Origin: Planctomyces sp.
GTDB lineage: Bacteria; Planctomycetota; Planctomycetia; Planctomycetales; Planctomycetaceae
Direction of reading: 5' to 3'
Length of the DNA: 64,000 nt
Assembly: GCA_019636235.1 (NCBI GenBank)
Contig: JAHBXW010000001.1
Location: 62,001-126,000 of the forward strand
Position 1 is the first letter of the stretch, and the number at the start of each line of letters is the position of its first letter. A model generated the notes under the pieces. It was not told the origin of the DNA, made no database searches, and was given only the letters and a program-made list of their open reading frames with translations. Positions 47,319 through 56,715 of the stretch are shown piece by piece. Position numbers and translations under genes: made by a program.

Positions 47319-48827
47319 GTGTCGCAACGTGATTTTGACGTCGCGATTCTCGGCGCCGGTTTTGGCGGCTCGTTGATGGCGATCCTGCTGCGCCGGCTCG
47401 GACGCTCGGTGCTGCTGCTGGACCGCCAACGGCATCCGCGATTCGCGATCGGCGAATCGTCGACGCCGGCGGCGGACTTCACGCTCGAGCGCATCTGCGA
47501 TGAGTTCGACCTGCCGCGCCTGCGGCCGCTGGCCCGCTACGGCAGCTGGAAGTCGGAGCTGCCGCAGATCGCCTGCGGACTGAAACGCGGATTCAGCTAC
47601 TTCCACCATGCCTCCGGACGCGAATTCGAGACGGACGCAGGCCACTCGCACGAACTGCTTGTTTCCGCCAGCCGCAACGACGCCGTCAGCGACACACACT
47701 GGTACCGGGCGGATGTCGATTCATACTTCTGTGAAGAGGCGGCGCGGGAGGGCGTCGTTGTCGAGGAAGGGGTGGAAACCGCTGTGGAACCGGGCGGGCA
47801 GTCCTGGCGAGTCCGCTGGTCGACCGCGTCGGGCGATCGCGGCGGAGAGGCCGCTGCGAACTTTCTGATCGACGCGTCCGGCGCCGGCGGAGTCCTGCCC
47901 CGCCTCCTGAAGATCGAAGATCGCTCGCACGAGTTGCAGACCCGGTCGCGATCGGTCTTCAAGCATGTGCTGCACCTCCCGCGCTGGTCGGACGAATTGG
48001 AACGGCTCGACATTTCGACGAAGGATCATCCCTATCCCTGCGACGACGCCGCGCTGCATCATGTCTTCGAGGGAGGCTGGATGTGGGTCTTGCGGTTCGA
48101 GAATGGGATCACGAGCGTTGGCATTTCGCTTGATCCGCGCCGGCCAGCCAATGACGCGTTGACGCCCGACGAGGAGTTTCAAGCGCTGCTCGTTGAGCAT
48201 CCGTCGCTCGAACGAACCTTTCGTCCGACGCGAATTCCGGAGTCGTTTCCGTCCCGATCGTGCATTCGGACCGGGCGCCTGCAGCGACTGTGGGGCGCGG
48301 CCGCAGGACCGAGCTGGTGTCTGCTGCCGAATTGCGCCGGATTCATCGATGCGTTCTACAGCACGGGAATCGCGCAGACGCTGTGCGGATTGAAACGGAT
48401 CGCTGAGGCGTTCCGGTCGTGGAACGACGGTCCCCGGTTCGATGCCGCGCTGGCCGGTTACAGCCGCGCGGTCGCCGACGAGATCATGCTGATCGACGAT
48501 CTCGTTTCGACGTCGTACGCCTGCATGGGGCGACATCCCGAATGGCTGCACGCGTGCTCGGCGGTGTATTTCGCCGCGGCGACGTCATTCGAGCGGCGAT
48601 TCCATGCGGAGCAGCGACCTCCCGGATTCCTGCTGGCGGATGACCCGCAGTTCCGGGCGACGGCCACTGCTGCCTGTGCCCGGATTCGAGAGGGGCTGGC
48701 GGCGGGGCCCGCCGCGGACGTGGCGGTCGGAATGGCGGATGTGGCGCGGACCATCGCCCCCTGGAACGTGGCGCGGCTTTTGGATCCGGCGAGCCGGCGG
48801 ATGTACCACTGCACGGCCGCGAAGTAG
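47319..48827 (+). CDS. FAD-dependent oxidoreductase of the tryptophan-halogenase/geranylgeranyl-reductase group
   Basis: The protein has 502 residues from a GTG at 47319, with GGAG upstream. The FAD-binding GAGFGG sits at 12-17 and GESSTP follows at about 45-50, as in flavin-dependent halogenases. The second halogenase motif WxWxIP reads WMWVLR (within GGWMWVLRFENG), so the proline and isoleucine are lost, and halogenation cannot be assumed. The middle contains GSWKS, where a Lys is near the expected catalytic position. It may hydroxylate or reduce an unknown substrate. It follows the HlyD-like gene by 64 bases and precedes the BBP7 gene. Confidence 0.82.
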   Translation: MSQRDFDVAILGAGFGGSLMAILLRRLGRSVLLLDRQRHPRFAIGESSTPAADFTLERICDEFDLPRLRPLARYGSWKSELPQIACGLKRGFSYFHHASGREFETDAGHSHELLVSASRNDAVSDTHWYRADVDSYFCEEAAREGVVVEEGVETAVEPGGQSWRVRWSTASGDRGGEAAANFLIDASGAGGVLPRLLKIEDRSHELQTRSRSVFKHVLHLPRWSDELERLDISTKDHPYPCDDAALHHVFEGGWMWVLRFENGITSVGISLDPRRPANDALTPDEEFQALLVEHPSLERTFRPTRIPESFPSRSCIRTGRLQRLWGAAAGPSWCLLPNCAGFIDAFYSTGIAQTLCGLKRIAEAFRSWNDGPRFDAALAGYSRAVADEIMLIDDLVSTSYACMGRHPEWLHACSAVYFAAATSFERRFHAEQRPPGFLLADDPQFRATATAACARIREGLAAGPAADVAVGMADVARTIAPWNVARLLDPASRRMYHCTAAK

Positions 48828-49041
48828 GGCTGCGCCTCCCAGCTTGCCCAGTCTCGTCAGGCGGCGGAATCCGGCGGGGACGGCCCGCGGAAATCCGTCA
48901 CGACCGTTGCGGTTTGACGGATCGTGCGATCCGGCACGGCCGATAACTCTCCTACAACCGATTCCGTCGGTCCCCGTATTGGCGTGCGCAGACGTACTGC
49001 GTCCGCTTGGGGGCTCCGCATCGTCGGGCGGATGGATGCGC

Positions 49042-50421
49042 ATGAGCAGTCGACCTGAACCACACACTGCACGACACGAGGGCGCGTTCCGGTCCGGCGC
49101 CCGAGGCCGATCGGCAATTGCCATCGCCGCGATCCGAGTCGTGATGATCGCCGGCGCGTGCCTCAGCGCGGGCAACGTCGCCCGAGCGCAGGGCGGATAT
49201 CCCTATACGCCCTATCCGACGCTGCACCCGTACGCAACGCCGCAGCCCTACGCGGGACAACCGCCGCAGCCGCAAATGCTGCCTCAGGACTCCGGCTTCT
49301 TCTACGACTTCGATTCCCGCGTCGACCTGATCATCCGCGAGACGATCCGCGGCACGTACATGCGGCTGGAGTACCTGAACTGGGACGTTCAGAAGCCGGG
49401 CCGGCACCTGCTCGGCGCGCCGGTCGACGGCGTCGACAATCCGCGGAACCCGTTCATCGTGCAGACTCCCTCCGGCTCGATTGGAGTCGCCGAGAGCCAG
49501 AGCACCGACGGCGTCGACTTCCGCGATCTCAACGGCATTCGAGGGACGATCGGAATTCCGCTGCAGGACGTCACGCTGGAAGGCAACGTGTGGGGCCTGG
49601 CGCCGGGCAGCCACCGCATTCAGGATCCGGCGTTTCTGCGCAACAACAGCGCCCAGTTCCCGCGGTTCATCGCCGTCGGGTTGTTGTCGGACGGCGACGT
49701 CAGCAGTCGCGTGCTGCTGTACGACGAAAGCTTCGTCGCCGACTACGACAACGACACGTGGGGCAGCGACATCAACATTTACTACCACCACTGGAACGCC
49801 AGCGAGGGCATTGCGATCCAGCCGCTGCTCGGTTTCCGGTACCTGCGCTACGACGAGCGGCTGAACATGCGGGGCGTGTTCAACAACAGTTCGGGCGCGA
49901 TTCCGGGCGGGATCATCTCGGACCCCGCGGTGTCGCAGATCAAGGCGTCGTCGATGAACAGCGTCTACAGTCTGCAGACCGGCTTCCGGTCTGAGCTGCG
50001 GCATCGCTGGTTCACGGTCGGCTTCGAACCCAAGATCGCTTTCGGCGCCAACGACTTCACGTCCCGGGTGATGACGGCCCATCTGCGGGACTTCGACGAC
50101 CCGAATATCGTCGACGGCCCGTTCGATGTGGACGATCCGCCGAACGCCCTCGACCCCGATCCGGTGCGCTCGTCCGTCAGCCGGCTGCTGTTCACGCCGA
50201 CGCTGGACCTCGGAGTGTACGCGAGCATCCCGCTCTCAAACTGGGCCAACCTGCGGGTGGGCTACAACTTCATGCTCGCCGGCAACATCGTGCGGGCGGA
50301 CCGGGCGATCTACTACAACGATGAGGGGATCGCGAATCCTCCCGCCGTCCGGGCCCGGGAGCGGACCGAGGCCATGTGGGTTCAGGGCCTGTCGGTTGGC
50401 GGCGAGATCATTCTCCCCTGA
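49042..50421 (+). CDS. BBP7 family outer-membrane beta-barrel protein
   Basis: The protein has 459 residues; the ATG at 49036 is an equally possible start. A signal peptide with a long charged N-region ends at about residue 50 (VARAQG). A Pro/Tyr-rich stretch follows (PYTPYPTLHPYATPQPY, in parts), then the typical BBP7 opening RGTYMRLEYLNWDVQKPG and alternating amphipathic strands. The last strands (MLAGNIVRAD, SVGGEIILP) end in the usual aromatic/hydrophobic C-terminus of barrel proteins. BBP7 proteins are widespread in planctomycetes; the cargo or ligand is unknown. It lies 214 bases after the FAD oxidoreductase. Confidence 0.83.
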   Translation: MSSRPEPHTARHEGAFRSGARGRSAIAIAAIRVVMIAGACLSAGNVARAQGGYPYTPYPTLHPYATPQPYAGQPPQPQMLPQDSGFFYDFDSRVDLIIRETIRGTYMRLEYLNWDVQKPGRHLLGAPVDGVDNPRNPFIVQTPSGSIGVAESQSTDGVDFRDLNGIRGTIGIPLQDVTLEGNVWGLAPGSHRIQDPAFLRNNSAQFPRFIAVGLLSDGDVSSRVLLYDESFVADYDNDTWGSDINIYYHHWNASEGIAIQPLLGFRYLRYDERLNMRGVFNNSSGAIPGGIISDPAVSQIKASSMNSVYSLQTGFRSELRHRWFTVGFEPKIAFGANDFTSRVMTAHLRDFDDPNIVDGPFDVDDPPNALDPDPVRSSVSRLLFTPTLDLGVYASIPLSNWANLRVGYNFMLAGNIVRADRAIYYNDEGIANPPAVRARERTEAMWVQGLSVGGEIILP

Positions 50422-50525
50422 TCGCGGACGTGCGGCTCGGAACAGCGTCCGCCCGGCGCGACGCTGCCGTAAGTGGAAGACTGCGGCTATTGTGAGGCGG
50501 CGTTCGCTGACCTCACTGCGGCCCG

Positions 50526-51956
50526 ATGCCGATGCCCGTTCCCGCCTCCGCGTGCTTTGACGAACTTCCGGCGCTCGCCGCGGGACTGGGCTCCGGCCGG
50601 TTCACATCTCGGGAGCTGACGGCGCTGAGCCTGGAACGCTGCGAGCGGCATGGACCCCGGTACAACGCGGTCGCCGCCGTGCTGCGGGATCAGGCGCTGG
50701 CTGCGGCCGACCGCGCGGATGCGGAGCGCGCCGCCGGGCGGAACCGCGGCCGGCTGCATGGGATCCCCTATGCGGCGAAGGACCTGCTGGCCTGGCCGGG
50801 GGCGCCGACAACCTGGGGCGCCGCGCCCTATGCGATGCAGATCATCGACCGGCAGGCGACGGTCCTGAAGCGACTTGCCGACGCGGGGGCCATCCTGTTC
50901 GCGAAGCTGGCGATGGTCGAGATCGCCGGCGGCCTCGGCTACCGCCAGGCGAACGCGTCGTTGACCGGACCGGGCCGGAACCCCTGGGGGACCGATCGCT
51001 GGAGCGGCGGTTCGTCGAGCGGTTCTGGGAGCGCCGTCGCGGGAGGATTGGTCCCGTTTGCGATCGGTTCGGAGACCTGGGGCTCCATCACGACTCCGGC
51101 CGGCTACTGCGGCATCACCGGGCTGCGGCCGACATTCGGACTCGTCAGCCGGGCAGGGGCCATGCCGTTGTCCTGGACGATGGACAAATTGGGCGTGTTG
51201 TCGCGAACGGCCGCGGATGCGCTGGACGTGCTGAACGTCATCGAAGGGCAGGACCCCGAGGACCCGGCGACCGTCGCCCGCCCCGCGGAGTCGGCCCGGG
51301 AAGCTGACGCGCCTTGCCGGTTCGCGGTCCTGCGCGGCGCGACGGAGCGCGTGCAGCCGGAAGTCGCGACCAATTTTGATGCGGCGCTCGACGTGCTTCG
51401 GGAATTCGGCCCGGTGACTGAAACGGAGCTGCCAGAGCTGCCGTTCAATGACGTCGCGAGCCTGATCATTTCCTGCGAGGGCGCGGCGGCTCATGAGAAT
51501 CTGCTTCGGGACGGCCGCATCGCGGAGATGACCGCGCCGGAGAATCGCTGGAGCCTGTACGCCAATCTGATGATTCCGGCGGTCGATTACCTGCGGGCGC
51601 TCAGGATCCTGCGCGTCATGCAGCGGGAGCTGAGCGAGTGGATGACGCGGTTCGACGTGGTGCTCACGCCGACGCTCGCGACGGTCGCCGGTCCGGTGAC
51701 GGAGCCGTTCAGCTCATGGGCTCAGGGATTCGAATCGACGCAGATCAGCGCGGCGTCGAATCTCGCCGGATTCCCGGCGCTGACTGTTCCGAGCGGCTTC
51801 GGCGCGGACGGACTGCCGACGGGGCTGCAACTCGTCGGTCCGGCGTTCAGCGAACGTCTGCTGGCCGACATCGCGGGTCGCTACCAGGCGGCCACGGACT
51901 GGCACCGTCGGACTCCGCCGCCGCTTCCGGACATCAACGGTCCACTCGAACCGTGA
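50526..51956 (+). CDS. Amidase-signature family hydrolase
   Basis: The protein has 476 residues. The catalytic triad of the amidase signature is intact: Lys85 in YAAKDLL, cis-Ser163 in GGSSSGSGSAVAGG and the nucleophile Ser187 in TWGSITTPAG. The C-terminal half has the usual DVVLTPTLATVAGP segment and ends in GLPTGLQLVGPAFSE. Related enzymes are aspartyl/glutamyl-tRNA amidotransferase A, fatty-acid amide hydrolases and allophanate hydrolases; the lack of gatB/C next to it makes GatA unlikely. It is cytoplasmic. The start is uncertain by a few codons. Confidence 0.92.
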   Translation: MPMPVPASACFDELPALAAGLGSGRFTSRELTALSLERCERHGPRYNAVAAVLRDQALAAADRADAERAAGRNRGRLHGIPYAAKDLLAWPGAPTTWGAAPYAMQIIDRQATVLKRLADAGAILFAKLAMVEIAGGLGYRQANASLTGPGRNPWGTDRWSGGSSSGSGSAVAGGLVPFAIGSETWGSITTPAGYCGITGLRPTFGLVSRAGAMPLSWTMDKLGVLSRTAADALDVLNVIEGQDPEDPATVARPAESAREADAPCRFAVLRGATERVQPEVATNFDAALDVLREFGPVTETELPELPFNDVASLIISCEGAAAHENLLRDGRIAEMTAPENRWSLYANLMIPAVDYLRALRILRVMQRELSEWMTRFDVVLTPTLATVAGPVTEPFSSWAQGFESTQISAASNLAGFPALTVPSGFGADGLPTGLQLVGPAFSERLLADIAGRYQAATDWHRRTPPPLPDINGPLEP

Positions 51957-52292
51957 CGACGCCCGTCGTCGCGGCCGGTCTGCCGCGATTTCCTTTTTCG
52001 AGCGAGACAGGCCTCCTCGGCGAAGGTCAGCCCAGTTCGCACAACTGGCCACATCGGGTTTATCGGCAAAGTCCCCCCCCGATTATGAAGTTTATCTTCA
52101 GCTCCACGTGCAAGCTGCGGTTGCTGACTTGGCGCTCGAGCGAGGCGAAGGGGCCTGTGCTTTCCCGATCCGTGTTTTCGCCGCGCAGATCGGGGCGACC
52201 GCGGAGCGACCGCCGGTGGCTTTGCGGCCTCGGAACAGGGGTCTATGATGACCGCGGCCGATTCGCAACATTGTTTGAAGGGATGCATTTCC
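51957..52292 (+). other. 336-base intergenic region between amidase and tpx
   Basis: No credible coding frame, hairpin terminator or RNA gene is visible. A run of C residues sits near 52073-52081. The only interpretable element is the promoter candidate at 52222-52249, listed separately. Confidence 0.5.
52222..52249 (+). promoter_or_regulatory. Sigma-70-type promoter candidate for tpx
   Basis: TTGCGG (52222-52227) and TATGAT (52244-52249, five of six bases of the -10 consensus) are separated by 16 bases. The transcript would start near 52256, leaving a leader of about 37 bases before the tpx ATG at 52293. The -35 is weak. Confidence 0.45.
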
Positions 52293-52796
52293 ATGCCGCA
52301 GATCACCCTGAAGGGGAACCCCGTCACGACTTCGGGACGGGAGATCAAAGTCGGGGATAAGGCGCCGGATTTCTCGCTGCAGAACACCGCCCTCGAAGAA
52401 GTCACGCTGGCTGCCAGCGCCGGCAAGACGCGGATCATCGCAGCCGTGCCATCGCTGGATACGCCCGTCTGCCACCAGGAATCCAAGCGATTCAATGACG
52501 AGGCCTCGAAGCTGGACGGCGTCGAGATTTTCGTCGTCAGCATGGATCTGCCGTTCGGCCAGAAGCGCTGGTGCGGCGCGGAAGACGCCAGCCGCATCAA
52601 GGCGCTCAGCGACCACCGGACGGGCAAGTTTGGCGAGGACTATGGCGTGTTGATCAAGGGGGGGCCGCTGGATCGCTGTCACGCCCGCGCGGTGTTCGTC
52701 ATCGGGCCGGACGGTGTCGTGCGGCATGTCGAGTATGTGAAGGAGATCGCGGAACACCCGAATTACGACGCGGTGCTGGCCGCCGCCCGCGGCTGA
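52293..52796 (+). CDS. tpx: Thiol peroxidase (Tpx)
   Basis: The protein has 167 residues. The peroxidatic Cys60 lies in PSLDTPVC and the resolving Cys94 in RWCG, 34 residues apart as in atypical two-Cys Tpx. KAPDFSLQN at about 23-31 is the conserved thioredoxin-fold opening. It reduces hydrogen peroxide and organic hydroperoxides with thioredoxin. The ATG at 52293 is chosen because family members start MPQxTLKGNP. A promoter candidate sits at 52222-52249. It runs into the propeller-protein gene 124 bases later. Confidence 0.95.
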   Translation: MPQITLKGNPVTTSGREIKVGDKAPDFSLQNTALEEVTLAASAGKTRIIAAVPSLDTPVCHQESKRFNDEASKLDGVEIFVVSMDLPFGQKRWCGAEDASRIKALSDHRTGKFGEDYGVLIKGGPLDRCHARAVFVIGPDGVVRHVEYVKEIAEHPNYDAVLAAARG

Positions 52797-52920
52797 AGCT
52801 GGAGATGCCGCATCGCGGCCAGGCTCCTGCCTCTGGCCCCTGTTCCGGCGCGGCCGATGCGATCCGCGCCGCGTCCCGCCCGTCGCCGTGCCCACCTGTT
52901 TCACGGATTGTCGTGTGTCC

Positions 52921-55494
52921 ATGATGAAACGTTCCCTGCTGCTTGCAATGAGCTGCGTATGCAGCCTCGTGTTTTCCGCTCCGCTGCTGGCGGCCGACGC
53001 TGACCCGCTCGACTGGCCGTACTGGCGCGGCGCGCGGTTCGATGGCACGTCGCCCGAGAAGGGGCTGCCGGACGAATGGAATCCCGAGGGCGGGGAGGGG
53101 AGCAACTTGCTGTGGAAGGCGCCCTTCGGCAGCCGGTCCACGCCCGTGCTGATGGCCGGCAAGCTGTATTTGATCACGACCGACAAGCCCGAGGTTCCCA
53201 CCGAGGAGCGGGAGAAAGTCGTTTGCCTCGACGCCCAGACGGGCGAGGTCAAATGGGAACGGGCGTTCAATGTCTACCTGACCGATGTGCCCCGCGAGCG
53301 GCTCGGCTGGTCGAGCGTCGTCGCCGATCCGGCCAGCGGAAACGTGTTCGTCCTGGGCGTGGCGGCGAACTTCCTGTGCCTCAACGGCGACACCGGCGAA
53401 GTCGTCTGGGAACGGTCGCTGTTCGAGGAATACGGCTTTCTGACGACTTACGGCGGACGGACGAACTTCCCGATCGTCCACGAGGACAACGTGATCATTT
53501 CGGCCGTCGTCATCGGCTGGGATGAAATGGCCAAGCCCGCGCACCGGTTCATCGCGTTTCACAAGTCGAACGGACAGCCGGTGTGGTTCCAGAGCACGCG
53601 TCTGCTGCCCGAGGACACGACCTACAGCGCCCCGGTGCTGTCGGTGGTGAACGGCCAACTGCAGCTGGTCGTGGGGGCGGGAGATGGCTCGATGTACGGC
53701 ATCCAGCCGCGGACGGGCAAGAAGATCTGGCAGTACGACGTGTCGTCGCACGGGCTGAACGTTTCGCCGCTGGTGGTGGACGGCCGCGTCTACTGCGGTC
53801 ACAGCGAGGAGAATCAGGACTCAAACGAATCCGGCGCGGTGTTCTGCCTCGATGCCACCAAGACCGGGAACATCACGAAGGACGGAGAGTTCTGGCGGCA
53901 GACGGAGCTGATGGTCGGCCGCGCGTCTCCCCTGATGCACGGGGGGCGGCTGTACGTCGCTTCCGACACCGGCAAGCTGTTCACGCTCGATCCCGAAACC
54001 GGCAAGGTGCTGGATCGCAAGACGATGGGCACGATGGTCCGCGCCAGTCCGCTGTTCGTGGACGGCAAGCTGTACATGAACGAAGTCAGCCGCGGCTGCT
54101 ACGTATATCGGCCGACGGAGAAGGGGCTGGAGCAGGTGTCCCGCGTCCGGCTGCCCTCGGGCGAGGAATGCCATGGATCGCCGATCTGTTCGCACGGGCG
54201 GATCTACCTGCCCAGCACGGGCGCGATGTACTGCATCGGCTTTGCGGAGTGGAGCAAGGAAGTCGACGAGCTGCCCGAGCCCGCGCGGGAATCGCCGCGT
54301 GAAGAGGACGAGGCGCCAGCCCAGGTGCAGGTCGTGCCCGTGGAAACGCAACTGCCTCCCGGCGCGCGCCAGACGTATCATGTCCGGTTGTACAACGACC
54401 GCGGGCAGTACCTGCGGCTGGCCGCGGCAGGCGACGTCGAATTCACGGCGACCGGCCCCGCGACGATCGACGCCGAAGGCGTGCTGACGGTTCCGAAGGA
54501 CCTCAGCGCAGCAGGGGCGGCGCTGGTGACGGCCAAGGTCGGCGAGCACAGCGGCGGCGCCCGCGTGCGGCTGTTCCCGCGGCTTCCATGGTCGTTCGAC
54601 TTCAATGACGGCGAAGTGCCCATCACGTGGGTCGGCGCCCAGTATCGGCATGTCGTCATCGACTTCGATCTGTGGCAGAAGCTGCGCCAGCAGGACGAGC
54701 GCGCGGCGGCGATGTACCTGTACCTGTACACGAACATCCGCAACGCCCCGAAGCCCGAACTCGTCATCGACGACTCCACGCCGCAGGAGAAATGGAAGGA
54801 GTTCCTGGCGTACCTGAAGCTGGCGACGGATGAGTCCCGGCCGCGCACGAAAGCAGACGCGGAGGCGCTGCTGGGGCCGTCGTTGAAGCTGCTGCAGGAT
54901 GAAAAGGTGTTCGACGTCGTCGAGTGGTCGACGTGGGACCGGCCGACCGGCGCGGAAGGGGCAACGGTCGCCGAGCCTCGGCTGCGAATCACCAAAGGCG
55001 AGCGCGGCGTGTCGGGCGAAGGCGTGTTGTGCAAACTGATGACGATCCCCAAGGGATCCCGCAGCCAGGGCACGATCGGTCCCGACGACATGCGGAATTA
55101 CACGTTCCAGGCGGATGTGTATGGCCTGGAACGGGACGGCAAGGTGGGAGACGTCGGCATCATCGCCCAGCGCTATGCCTGCGTGCTGATGGGCGCTCAT
55201 CAGCGTCTGGAGATCCGGACGTGGCATACGCAGCCGGAGCGGTTCTCGGCCGAGTATCCCTTCGCCTGGTCGCCGGACACCTGGTACACGATCAAGTTCC
55301 AGGCGTCGACCGAGGGGGACAAGGCCGTGCTGAAGGCGAAAGTCTGGAAGCGCGGGGAACCGGAGCCGTCCAACTGGATGGTGACAGGCGAGGATTCCGT
55401 CCCGAACCTGCAGGGCAGCCCCGGCCTGTTTGGAGACGCGAAGGTCGCGGAGTTCTTCTACGACAACATCAGCGTGGCTCCGAACGACGGATGA
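52921..55494 (+). CDS. Secreted PQQ-type beta-propeller protein with C-terminal LamG-like domain
   Basis: The protein has 857 residues from the ATG at 52921, where a signal peptide (MMKRSLLLAMSC, ending LLAAD) begins. Residues about 30-450 contain repeated blades with the PQQ/Trp-docking pattern (VCLDAQTGEVKWER, FLCLNGDTGEVVWER, LFTLDPETGKVLDR). The residues for PQQ and calcium binding typical of dehydrogenases are not evident, so it is probably a non-enzymatic propeller. An Ig-like segment at about 485-550 and a LamG/concanavalin-like domain at about 660-855 end it. Its stop overlaps a possible start of the TrpF gene (ATGA). Confidence 0.83.
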   Translation: MMKRSLLLAMSCVCSLVFSAPLLAADADPLDWPYWRGARFDGTSPEKGLPDEWNPEGGEGSNLLWKAPFGSRSTPVLMAGKLYLITTDKPEVPTEEREKVVCLDAQTGEVKWERAFNVYLTDVPRERLGWSSVVADPASGNVFVLGVAANFLCLNGDTGEVVWERSLFEEYGFLTTYGGRTNFPIVHEDNVIISAVVIGWDEMAKPAHRFIAFHKSNGQPVWFQSTRLLPEDTTYSAPVLSVVNGQLQLVVGAGDGSMYGIQPRTGKKIWQYDVSSHGLNVSPLVVDGRVYCGHSEENQDSNESGAVFCLDATKTGNITKDGEFWRQTELMVGRASPLMHGGRLYVASDTGKLFTLDPETGKVLDRKTMGTMVRASPLFVDGKLYMNEVSRGCYVYRPTEKGLEQVSRVRLPSGEECHGSPICSHGRIYLPSTGAMYCIGFAEWSKEVDELPEPARESPREEDEAPAQVQVVPVETQLPPGARQTYHVRLYNDRGQYLRLAAAGDVEFTATGPATIDAEGVLTVPKDLSAAGAALVTAKVGEHSGGARVRLFPRLPWSFDFNDGEVPITWVGAQYRHVVIDFDLWQKLRQQDERAAAMYLYLYTNIRNAPKPELVIDDSTPQEKWKEFLAYLKLATDESRPRTKADAEALLGPSLKLLQDEKVFDVVEWSTWDRPTGAEGATVAEPRLRITKGERGVSGEGVLCKLMTIPKGSRSQGTIGPDDMRNYTFQADVYGLERDGKVGDVGIIAQRYACVLMGAHQRLEIRTWHTQPERFSAEYPFAWSPDTWYTIKFQASTEGDKAVLKAKVWKRGEPEPSNWMVTGEDSVPNLQGSPGLFGDAKVAEFFYDNISVAPNDG

Positions 55495-55571
55495 GCGGAG
55501 CGCGGAACATCGAGCCGGCCCCGGCGGATCGCAGGATCGGCCGGGCCGGTTTCGCTTCGGGCGGTCGGCCG

Positions 55572-56213
55572 ATGTGGGTCAAGATTTGCGGAATCGGCGA
55601 TGTGGACATGGCTCGGCGCGTGGCCGAATTGAGGCCCGACGCCATCGGCCTCAACTTCTATCCCAACTCGCCGCGATTTGTGGATCCGCGGATGGCGGAG
55701 CGCATCTGTCGCGCGCTGCCGGTGGATGTCGAACCGGTCGGCGTGTTCGTCAATGAGCCCGCCGAGGACATCGCGCGCATCGCCGCGCATTGCGGGATTC
55801 GCACGGTGCAATTGCATGGCGATGAGCCGCCCGAGGACGCCGCCCGGCTGGGCGATGCGGGCCTGGACGTCATTCGCGCCTGGCGCGTCGATGCCGAGGC
55901 GCTGCCGCGCCTGGCGGACGAAATCGCCGCTCATCGGCCGCTGCGTCTCAAGGCGATCCTGGTCGATGCGCGTGTGGCGGGGCAGTATGGCGGCTCGGGA
56001 CAGGTTGCGCCCTGGCGGGAGCTCGCGACCGTCTGGGAGAAAGACTGGCCGCCGCTGATTCTGGCGGGGGGGCTGACGCCCCGGAATGTCGCCGAGGCCG
56101 TCAGCGCGACGCGTCCCTGGGGCGTGGACACGGCCAGCGGCGTGGAGAGTTCGCCCGGGGTGAAAGACCTGGATCAGGTCCGCGCGTTCCTGGCGGCCGC
56201 GCGCAGCGCGTAG
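55572..56213 (+). CDS. trpF: Phosphoribosylanthranilate isomerase
   Basis: The protein has 213 residues from the ATG at 55572, matching family length and the canonical MWVKICGI start; an ATG at 55491, overlapping the previous stop, would add 27 unconserved residues and could be the true start if translation is coupled. The catalytic general base Cys6 (KICGI) and acid Asp132 (ILVDA) are present, with VQLHGDE at 79-85 and LAGGLTPRNV as phosphate loop. It converts phosphoribosylanthranilate to CdRP in tryptophan synthesis. No other trp gene is near. Confidence 0.93.
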   Translation: MWVKICGIGDVDMARRVAELRPDAIGLNFYPNSPRFVDPRMAERICRALPVDVEPVGVFVNEPAEDIARIAAHCGIRTVQLHGDEPPEDAARLGDAGLDVIRAWRVDAEALPRLADEIAAHRPLRLKAILVDARVAGQYGGSGQVAPWRELATVWEKDWPPLILAGGLTPRNVAEAVSATRPWGVDTASGVESSPGVKDLDQVRAFLAAARSA

Positions 56214-56269
56214 GCGCGCGGGCTGCGATTTCTGCTCACGGGCCACGGGCGCGGCCAGCTCCGCGCAGC

Positions 56270-56299
56270 AAAGAAGCCCGACGGTTCTCGCCGGGCTTC
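56270..56299 (-). terminator. Rho-independent terminator of the small basic protein gene
   Basis: The arms CGGGCTTC/GAAGCCCG (56292-56299 and 56273-56280) form a perfect 8-bp stem with an 11-base loop, followed on the minus strand by TTT (56270-56272). It lies 45 bases beyond the stop of the minus-strand gene at 56344. It might also stop trpF from the other side, though no T-run follows on the plus strand. Confidence 0.65.
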
Positions 56300-56343
56300 G
56301 ATGTCTGTCGGATTCCGCGAGCCGCAGTCGCGGCGGGCGTGCG

Positions 56344-56682
56344 TCAGAGGCTGCGAATCTGCTCGACGGTGTCGAGCACGCGCTTGGCTTCCGCGATTCC
56401 GCCGGCGCTCTGAATCAGGGCGACGGCCGCTTCAAAATGGCCGAGTCCGCTCGGCGCCGCGGCAGTCGGCTTCTTGCGGATCACCGTCCGCGGACCGCCC
56501 CGCTTCTTGCCGCCGCGCGCCTTGCGGGCGGCGTTGCTCTTGATCGTCGACACATACTGCGGCGTGACGGAAAGTCCCTGATCAACCAGCAGCGCTGCGA
56601 TTTCGGAGGGAGACTTCGAAGGATTCGCGTCGCACGCGTCGCGAATGGCCTTGCTCTTGTTGATCGCCTGCTTCTTTGCCAT
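56344..56682 (-). CDS. Small basic conserved protein, probable DNA- or RNA-binding
   Basis: The protein has 112 residues. The first part (about 8-50) is a helix-turn-helix-like stretch: NKSKAIRDACDANP, PSEIAALLVDQGLSVTPQYVSTIKSN. A very basic segment follows (about 52-72, ARKARGGKKRGGPR), then an Ala/Gly-rich linker and a C-terminal helix (FEAAVALIQSAGG). From memory, proteins with this NP...STIKSN pattern recur in planctomycetes; I do not know a function. The net charge and HTH suggest nucleic-acid binding. It has its own promoter and terminator, so it is monocistronic. Confidence 0.75.
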   Translation of the reverse strand: MAKKQAINKSKAIRDACDANPSKSPSEIAALLVDQGLSVTPQYVSTIKSNAARKARGGKKRGGPRTVIRKKPTAAAPSGLGHFEAAVALIQSAGGIAEAKRVLDTVEQIRSL

Positions 56683-56715
56683 AGAGGTGTTCCTGTGGTG
56701 GATTACGAAAGACGC

